Source: Flaccisagitta enflata (Eukaryota; Chaetognatha; Sagittoidea; Aphragmophora). Taken from it: DNA of 64,000 bases. This document shows positions 57,320 to 64,000 of this stretch, one piece after another. A program made the translations under genes and the position numbers. The stretch's first letter is position 1. The number at the start of each line of letters is the position of its first letter. The stretch lies in assembly GCA_965153355.1 (NCBI GenBank), contig OZ231126.1, positions 56,358,001 through 56,422,000 of the forward strand, read 5' to 3'. The notes beneath the pieces were generated by a model. It made no database searches. It was not told where the DNA came from and was given only the letters and a program-made list of their open reading frames with translations.

Positions 57320-57730
57320 GATGGCGTCAAAGGTGGAGATTCTGAGTAACAGTGAAGCAATCGTTTGTTCAAAATGTATTACGTCCAATATCCGCGGTGA
57401 CTATGTAGATTGCATTGACTTCCGGCAATAACCATAAAGCATTGAAAACGAGGCACCCTCGCATGACTCAATTAGTCACATGACTTACCTGTTTTCTTTG
57501 AAATTGTCACCTGGGCTGACTCGTTTGGAATCAAATTTTGATTCAGAAGCCACACAAAAAGATGAGCATCGAAATGAGATAAAGAATTCAAGATCGAGAA
57601 GCATTTTGATGATGAAATTGATGATGAAGCTTTGTTAAGGAATATGCAAAACAAAAAAGCATTTGTTTGTCATCGCCTCTCAGTCTGCTTGGGCGTAGTT
57701 GTCTGTCTGCCTGTCCGTTTGTCTTTGCGG

Positions 57731-57735
<5 letters not shown>

Positions 57736-57778
<43 letters not shown>

Positions 57779-57834
57779 CTCTGACTCTCTCTCTCCAACA
57801 CAAACAGATAGACAGACAGACAGACAGACAGACG

Positions 57835-57873
<39 letters not shown>

Positions 57874-57888
57874 TGACTGACATTCAGA
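57736..57888. repeat. (CT)n and (CAGA)n microsatellites
   Basis: (CT)n at 57735-57795 and (CAGA)n at 57808-57880 with a GGAG interruption. Confidence 0.95.
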
Positions 57889-58436
57889 CAGGTTGATTTC
57901 AACCCCACTGAATCAATGGGAGTGTAAATGAAGCAATACGGATGACATGCCATTCACTGGGTAATAGTCTAAAAACCCTTTCAAAGAAGTGAGAGCTCTC
58001 ATGTATTCATTCCAAACATTTGGGTTAGGATGCTTTGAAAATCCATATTCTGCTAGTTGCTGAAACTAAGTTGAAACTAAATTGTGATAGGTATTAAACC
58101 TATTTTAGAGAATTTTTAACGAAATTCATGTTGATAAATCAACATTGCTTATATATTCATGAGCCAGATATTCAACTGACACTAGATATGAAATCAAATA
58201 ACTACAGTGGAACCCTGCCTCCATAACAACGCCCATAACAATGCCCCGCCTTTAAATATAAAAAAAAATATCAGGTTTTTATAACCTCAAATTACCCCTG
58301 GTTAACACCCAAGCAGCAAAATTCTTCACAAAGATAATTATTTCTAGTTTACCGGTAACTTTCACATAGATATACGATTTCGATTTACAACTGGCGTGCA
58401 CATGTTGCGCGGAGACGATGAGTAAGTTTGCTTAAG
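57889..58436. other. Between genes C and D
   Basis: AT-rich; nothing recognised. The space holds the 3' flank of gene D and the 5' flank of gene C. Confidence 0.5.
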
Positions 58437-58517
58437 TCATTTTCTGTTTGAAGGCTTCAACTTGACGAAGACGACGTCGGCGGTGTTGGATTCTCCGATC
58501 TTGGTTTCGCCGCCAAC
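58437..58517 (-). CDS. Gene D, terminal exon, second motif
   Basis: The acceptor TTTCTTTTCATCAG precedes 58517, phase 0, and TGA is at 58437-58439. It encodes 26 residues: V-G-G-E-T-K-I-G-E-S-N-T-A-D-V-V-F-V-K then a short basic tail. It aligns with exon 5 of gene C position for position through I-G-E-S-N-T-A. Confidence 0.85.
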   Translation of the reverse strand, partial: VGGETKIGESNTADVVFVKLKPSNRK

Positions 58518-58791
58518 CTGATGAAAAGAAACTGCTCTCTATTTACAAGTTGATAGATAACTGCTGATTCAAATGTGATCACGGTATACATGGAGAAAAT
58601 CTTTCTTCATCTTCAAGAAATATTACAAATTTTGACGCATTACGAGCCTAAAATTCATCTTTCTTTCTCCACCCTATGGCCCTATGACACCAGGATATGA
58701 CCGACAAATTTAGGACAATCCTGCTTACCCAATAATGCCCGTGTCCTACCGGTGGTAGGTGATAATTTAGAAACTCCGAAAAAGAAAAGTG

Positions 58792-58847
<56 letters not shown>

Positions 58848-58848
58848 G
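58792..58848. repeat. (CT)n microsatellite in the gene D intron
   Basis: About 24 CT units ending about 8 bp from the splice donor at 58855, the same placement as the (CT)n beside the exon 4 donor of gene C. Confidence 0.95.
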
Positions 58849-58855
58849 GCTCTAC

Positions 58856-59043
58856 CCTGATGTTGATGTTCGTGTTAGTTTTCCTTTCCTCTGCAAGTTT
58901 CAACAAGTCGTCCACTTGTGCCTGGTCGAGGGGACGATCGGTATAGGCAATGATTGTGCCTTCATGCTTCTTCCCAATTTTGGAAGTCTCCTCCTCTACC
59001 ACATTGATGTTGCTGACCGGTTGCGTACCATTCGTCGTCGTGG
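58856..59043 (-). CDS. Gene D, penultimate exon, first motif; gene incomplete
   Basis: The acceptor CCCTTCAAAG precedes 59043 (phase 1) and the donor AGG|GTAGAG follows 58856 (phase 0), the same phases as exon 4 of gene C. First motif: N-I-N-V-V-E-E-E-T-S-K-I-G, then E-G-T-I-I. A 25-residue charged, helical linker (D-Q-A-Q-V-D-D-L-L-K-L-A-E-E-R-K) leads to the second N-I-N start, 47 residues after the first. The upstream exons are not found up to 64000; they may lie beyond the window. A terminal-fragment duplicate of gene C is the alternative. Confidence 0.8.
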
Positions 59044-59418
59044 CTTTGAAGGGAAAGAGTACAAATTAATGATGCTCTTTGTCCGCTAAAATTGTCTTCA
59101 TTTTTTAGCTCTTGTGATATTGTTTTTGGCTGATTAGAGTGAACGCCAATACGTGTACGTGAGTCATTTTAAGAGCTTCAAAGAATGAGACCAAGCATTA
59201 TAATGAGAAAAAAAAACTAGTGCTACAAAACTAGTAGTTTGCCGGAGAGAAAATAGGATGACCTCCCAGCCACAACCTAGTCCGTATACAGGTAGTTCTT
59301 TGTTTAGCTTCTCCTGCCCATCTAGCATGTTCCTTGTAGAATAGGGAGACTGGCCGTAGTACCTTTAATTCAATGTCTCTTCTAAACAAATCGAGCAAAA
59401 AACAGCTGATAGCAGATA
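59044..59418. other. Upstream of the gene D exons
   Basis: A reversed AGTCGCG-tail remnant (about 59255-59325: CCTCCCAGCCACAACC, CTCCTGCCCATC) is the only piece seen. Confidence 0.4.
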
Positions 59419-59975
59419 CAGGTTGTTTCACATCAAATTACACAAAAGAAAATGTTACCATTTGACTTTGAATCACCTTAAATCAATTCTGAAAAAAAGT
59501 TTTATGCAAAAAAATTGTTCCGATTTTTTATAAAAAAATTTTATAGAGCTGGGTGAAAAACTTTGATCACCAACCCAATTTGAGTTACAGTCAATTTTTA
59601 GTCTAATAACAAAAATATATCAAAATTGATTATTTTTAAACAAACTTTTTTATTTTTTTACTTCTTATCTTTATTTGTTAGTTTAAGTTATATAATTAGA
59701 CAAAAATAAATGAACATACTTTTATTAGCTTTGATATGAACTTTCTCTGTCAGTATCAAGTAATAAGGTGTTTGCGCCACAGTTATTGTTTCTAAAGTCT
59801 AAGGATAACTTTGAATTGATGTGGAGAACAGAATTCTCAACTCAGCTCTATGAAATTTGGCAACAATAAAATTGAAACAATTTTTCTGCGTGAAATTTTT
59901 TTCAAAATTGATCTATTATATTTTAATGTTAAATGGCAACATTTTCTTTGGTGTAATTTGATGTGAAACTTACTG
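59419..59975. mobile_element. TA-flanked MITE CAGGTTGTTTCACATC
   Basis: TA-CAGGTTGTTTCACATCAAA and TTTGATGTGAAACTTACTG-TA. Pairing continues inward (TTACACAAAAGAAAATGTT and complement). 557 bp, no ORF. Confidence 0.88.
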
Positions 59976-60055
59976 TAGTATAAATTGCTCGTTACAGTCG
60001 CAATTGATTACAGGATATATTCAGTTTTATTCACCCGACATACTACGCCTTGTTT

Positions 60056-60312
60056 ACAAAACAAGGACGGATACACGGCTTCCCAAATCGCGTGCGGGTT
60101 GGTAGGGGCAGTGGTAAAATTTGCTAATTAAGCATTTAAGAAGGGGCATTGGTGCAGCAACTTTTCGAAAAAAAGCAGCGTGACGGACAGACCGATGGAT
60201 GGACAGACCCATCGGTGGATGGGCGGATCGGCGGATCATCGATGAATCGATAAACGTAATCAACGATGGACCGATCAACGAACTGAATTAGAGGGTCATA
60301 GAGTCGTGAGCA
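60056..60312 (-). repeat. AGTCGCG-family repeat, minus strand
   Basis: The tail ACAAGGACGGATACACGGCT and CGCGTGCGGGTTGG at 60060-60105 and the head remnant GTCGTGAGCACGTTAC at 60302-60318, with a GATGGATGGACAGACC-type run between. Confidence 0.75.
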
Positions 60313-60744
60313 CGTTACTTGATACTGTGAGTGACGGTATTTCAACCCATATCATGAACCTTATGTTTTACCCGGTGTGTTCATGTTGACAATTGTTCGG
60401 ATGTTGTTGCTCATTTTTAGCGTTTCAAGGAATGACGAACAGAAATAGCACAATCCTTAAACTAAGTTGCTTGCGTAGAATCAGTTGAAGCCAAGTTTTC
60501 TCATTTTCTGCAGATTGAACTTTGGATGGCAGATAATGATATTGCTTTTCATGATTCGGATACAATTTTTGAAACCTTCTCCTGTAGCTTTAACTGAGCA
60601 GTTTTTACAGTCTGTAAGATTGGCCATATTGGATCCAATAACAGGGTGTGCAAAATTATCCGGACTTGGCAGTTACTTTTCTTAAAAACTCTGTAGAAAA
60701 AATGATTTTTGAAAGCATCAGGGGTAGATATGAAAAAATATCCT

Positions 60745-61412
60745 TTTTGGGCAGCGGCCCCGAAGGGGCCGATGACCTATGCTTTCACACATAGGGGAAA
60801 TTTTTCCTTCTTCTCCTCCTTCTCCTCCGTCCACCCCCTTGGAAGCTCATATCCTGGCCTTGGGGCCCAAATCCTAGTCTCGAGGCCCAAATTCTAGCCT
60901 CAAGGCCCAAATCCTAGCCTCGAGGCTCAAGTCCCAACCTAAAGGCTCAAATCCCAACCTTGAGGCTCAAATCCCAACCTTGAGGCTCAAATCCCAACCT
61001 TGAGGCTCAAATCCAAACCTTGAGGCTCAAATCCCAATCTAGAGGCCCATATCCCAGCCTCGAGGCTCACATCCCAGCCTCAAGGCTCAAATCCCAGCCT
61101 AAAGCCTCAAATCCCAGCCTCAAGCCTCAAATCACAGCCTTGAGGCTCAAACCACAGCCTCATGGCTCAAATCCCAGCCTAAAGCCTCAAATCCCAGCCT
61201 AAAGCTTCAAATCCCAGCCTCAAGCCTCAAATCACAGCCTCGAGGCTCAAATCCCATTATTGATGCTCAAATTCAATCCTAGAGCTTCAAAACTTACTAA
61301 GCATAGGTCATCGGCCCCTTCGGGGCCGCTGCCCCTCTCACCTTCAGACCCCACATATACTCACATAGGGGCAACGGGTACCGCTGACCATCTAACGCTT
61401 TTGCGACTATTA
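60745..61412. repeat. GGCAGCGGCCCC-family minisatellite element, GATGACC variant
   Basis: The head GGGCAGCGGCCCCGAAGGGG, CCGATGACCTATGCTTTCAC and CACATAGGGGAAATTTTTCC precede CTCCTT units and about 22 units of CCCAAATCCYAGCCTCGAGG type. The tail has GGCCCCTTCGGGGCCGCTGC, GCCCCT...AGGGGC arms, GGGTACCGCTGACCA and a CGCTTTTGCG hairpin. Confidence 0.87.
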
Positions 61413-61627
61413 GCATTCAAAACCAAAATTTAAAGAGAGGTCAGGAAAATGGTCAAAATGGTCAGGAATAAAACTTTCAGGTAAATTTGACTTGGATAAA
61501 ACACTTCTAAAAAAGATTCATTAAAAAAACCTGAAATTCTGTTGCTAGTTTTTCTTGCCCTGTAGGCCAAGTTTATTTGCTTTTGTGAGCTCCATTGATG
61601 TTGATTTACCTCACCTCCCTCAGCATA

Positions 61628-62186
61628 CACCGTCTTCGGATCGGACTGTAAAATGCAAAACCTTTATAGCTCCTAAACTACTAGGAAAAAAGTCATGAAA
61701 TTTTCAGTTAATATTGGTAACATGTAACAGTTTTTGCATGTCAAAGCTCAGATCACAGTATAGAAAAGGTGAGGGAAAAAGAAATATTGAAAGAAAACCC
61801 ATCTTTTAATTAGGATCAATTTTTACCATTTCCTTAGGATGGAGTTGTCTTTATCTGGTTGAAATTGCTTTGCATTTGAACAAAAACTCTTGATTCATTT
61901 TTGATGACCGATATTAACTTTTTATTATCTTTTGCCTGCATATTCTTAGAGAAAAAACAGCACCTTCCGAAAAAAAACAGGAAAAAAAAAAAAACAATTT
62001 TGCTTAAAAAATGGATATTCTTTCAATATTTTACTTTCCCCTCATCTTTTCCATACTATGATCTGAGCTTTGACATGCAAAAACCGTCACATGTTACCAA
62101 TATTCACTGAAAATTTCATGACTTTTTTCTAAGTAGTTTAGGAGTTATAAAGGTTTTGCATTTTACAGTCCAATCCGAAGACGGTG
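61628..62186. mobile_element. TA-flanked foldback MITE CACCGTCTTCGGATC
   Basis: TA-CACCGTCTTCGGATCGGACT and AGTCCAATCCGAAGACGGTG-TA. The arms pair for about 130 bp on each side (GGTAACATGTAACAGTTTTT and complement). 559 bp. Confidence 0.93.
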
Positions 62187-62333
62187 TAGTGTGTTTCCAG
62201 CCATGAAAGTCACTATGGAGTTGTTACAAATACGAGAATCTATGATTTTGTAACCTATTTTGCCGATGAAATAAAATCCTGTCAAAATCAAAATCTTTGC
62301 TTCAAATCATCTAACTCCCCTAGTGACAAGGTA

Positions 62334-63247
62334 GATAATGATCTATTTGTTTTACTTCATAGAGTTAAAATTGAAACGCGTTCTGAAAAAAAATCGCCCC
62401 GGGAAGTGTCTAGACTCACGACAGGCGTAAATCACCACCAATCTAGGCTTTCTTGGGTTTGTTCGATAGAGATTTGTTTTCTCTCGCGACTTTTGCTTAC
62501 TAGAATTGTTTTTTGTTTGTTTGAAATAGATGAGAGGTACAAATATAAAAACGATTCATGACTGACAAACACAACTTTAGGTTTAGAGTTAGAGTCCAGG
62601 GACTGAAAGGTCAACCACAGAGCAGTCACTCGAAATCATTTTTTAATGAAAGCATTTTGTCTATATTATGGTCAAAACCATTTTTGTTCATGACAACCTT
62701 CAATTTTTGAGGTTATATCACTTTTTTAACTCGATCTACTTCATCATGAGTAGGAACACCTAATGTAAAGCGACTTTTTAAGAGGCGTTTTCTGCGTCAC
62801 TCTGCGTGTCTCTCTCTGCTTTGGTAAGTTGTGCATGTGTATAACAAAAAAATGAAGACGATTTATTTCTTAATCAAATTGCATTTTATCTAGGGTTGCG
62901 AGTAGCCAAACTCGAACTTATGCCTGCTCTACTACCAGACAATCTCCAAAAATTGTTTTTACTTTGGTTTTATACATTTTTTGTAAAAACGTTGACGCGC
63001 AATGATACATGTGAACTGAGACTTGGACTCTGAAAAAAAAAGTGTGGGGGCGAGTTCTAGAAAATAAGCGTACAATTCATTGACCATATTTTCTTGTCAT
63101 TTTTGTTAATGAAAAATAATATAACTTGAAAACGATGTAAGCTGGAGATTTATGGTCCCCCTAGTTTTTTTCGCGGCTTCATGTTTCGTAGGTGGAAAAA
63201 AATCCATGTTCGGAAGCGTCAGGAAGCAACTCTTACTTCTTTGCCTA
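62334..63247. mobile_element. Insertion with 9-bp duplication, class unknown
   Basis: GACAAGGTA occurs at 62325-62333 and 63248-63256. The interval is absent from the aligned copy at 50032-50600. It has no terminal inverted repeats, no poly(A) end and no ORF. A retrotransposed fragment or a decayed Mutator-like element are both possible. Confidence 0.65.
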
Positions 63248-63587
63248 GACAAGGTATTTTGGAAGGCCTACAATCAATTCTAGCTTTTATTATATATAGC
63301 TGGGGTACTCTTTCTCAAATTTCATAGTGCTAGGTCATTTTGAAGTATGATTTTCTTTCTATGGAGCAAGTCCGGATAATTTTGCACACCCTGTTAGTCA
63401 AGTTGAATTTGCCAAATTCAAAAGATGTAGAATCTTAGAATTGACTTAGACTACTGCAGAAACTTCGGCGTCATTATGCCATTTTTCACAATCCCGCCCA
63501 AAAAAACGCAGTGTCATTCCTGGATTCATGCACAGATCTCAGGTGTGAAGTGCTTGAAGATATCGATAAGATCTAGACTTGAGACGA

Positions 63588-63772
63588 TTTCTAGTCGCGT
63601 GCACGTAGCACTATAACCCGCTGTGTCGATCGGTCGGGCCGTTGGTCGGTCCACAACGCTTTGCTCTTTCGGCGGTTTCTGCATTACTGCTCCTGCTCTG
63701 CTCTGGTCAGCTCTGCCTAGTCTGCCCCTGCCCACCCGCACGCGACTTTGAAGCCGTAAATCCGGCCTTGTT
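63588..63772 (+). repeat. AGTCGCG-family repeat
   Basis: TTCTAGTCGCGTGCACG, a GATCGGTCGG run and CTCCTGCTCTGCTCTGG filler, ending CCGCACGCGACTTTGAAGCC and TCCGGCCTTGTTT. The second base pair of the head hairpin is eroded. Confidence 0.85.
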
Positions 63773-64000
63773 TGGTTATTCTTATGTGTATGTATTCATA
63801 CGTGTTTGATTGTATCATACAAGATGCTACAACATGCCAATGTACTGTTTGTCAGGGGATGCTAGGATCACCAAATTTAGCTCTTGACAATATGAGGTTT
63901 TCTGTCTTCCAGTCTAATGGTCATAACTTTCTCTTCATCCTAAAAATCAAAGGACTCACCATGACTCAACATCAATCCAAGCATAGGTCATCGGCTCCTT
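63773..64000. other. Window edge; start of a further minisatellite element
   Basis: The last bases (AAGCATAGGTCATCGGCTCC) equal the hairpin block at 61296-61315, so a GGCAGCGGCCCC-family element probably continues past the edge. No gene between. Confidence 0.5.

Larger units (their letters stand above)
60641..63394. mobile_element. TA-flanked element ACAGGGTGTGCAAAATTATC, copy 2, with three nested insertions
   Basis: The same ends as 50032-50600, flanked by TA (60639-60640 and 63395-63396). The outer and middle parts align with copy 1. The extra length is explained by a minisatellite element (60745-61412), a TA-flanked MITE (61628-62186) and a 914-bp insertion with a 9-bp target duplication (62334-63247). 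This gives a relative order of events. Confidence 0.9.

Overview
The window is nuclear DNA of an animal, most likely an aquatic invertebrate. The evidence is spliced genes with GT-AG introns in matching phase, an APE-type non-LTR retrotransposon of CR1/L2-like layout, hAT-type and TA-flanked (Tc1/mariner-type) elements, kelch repeats, and very long di-, tri- and tetranucleotide arrays. I cannot name the species. There is no operon, CRISPR or bacterial feature.

Protein-coding content is small. Four spliced genes lie on the minus strand. Genes A (18197-25638) and B (31018-34489) are paralogues of about 1000 and 1032 residues. Each has an N-terminal domain with His and Cys positions like a papain/LRAT-type fold, a superfamily-1 helicase-like NTPase, a short beta-rich motif exon and a helical C-terminal exon. 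Both have the same intron positions and phases. Gene C (53180-57319, five exons, 265 residues) carries a helical death/SAM-like domain and two copies of a motif of the form N-I-N-x-x-V-x-x-x-[ST]-[KQ]-I-[GE]. Gene D (58437-59043, 5' part not found) ends with the same two-motif module. The module resembles HET-s/RHIM-type amyloid signalling motifs, and a weaker version appears in genes A and B. Large P-loop proteins and small adaptor-like proteins sharing such a motif would fit an innate-immune signalling set. That is inference and is the most interesting lead here. A kelch-repeat gene lies on the plus strand (36659-37764). A decayed copy of a widespread uncharacterised invertebrate family lies at 40683-42668 (minus).

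Most of the rest is mobile or repetitive. From 0.4-9.2 kb there are minisatellite-bearing hairpin elements and one arm of a dispersed inverted duplication (524-2040 versus 43640-44795). From 9.26-16.43 kb a three-level nest is seen: a hAT-like element containing a nearly intact LINE, whose ORF2 is split by a 1.34 kb foldback hAT element with a perfect 8-bp target duplication. From 17-36 kb genes A and B are interspersed with MITEs. From 38-48.8 kb there are minisatellites, the pseudogene and several hundred bases of uninterrupted (GA)n, (GAT)n and (GT)n. From 49.4-63.8 kb genes C and D are interspersed with TA-flanked MITEs, one of which (60641-63394) has three further insertions inside it.

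A recurrent repeat design runs through the window: a short hairpin head, a GTCGG/GGAC-type tetranucleotide run, a tandem array or filler, and a tail complementary to the head. Subfamilies differ in sequence but keep the pairing. The best defined family begins TTTTTAGTCGCG and ends GGCCTTGTTT; one copy has a 5-bp target duplication and interrupts a reading frame.
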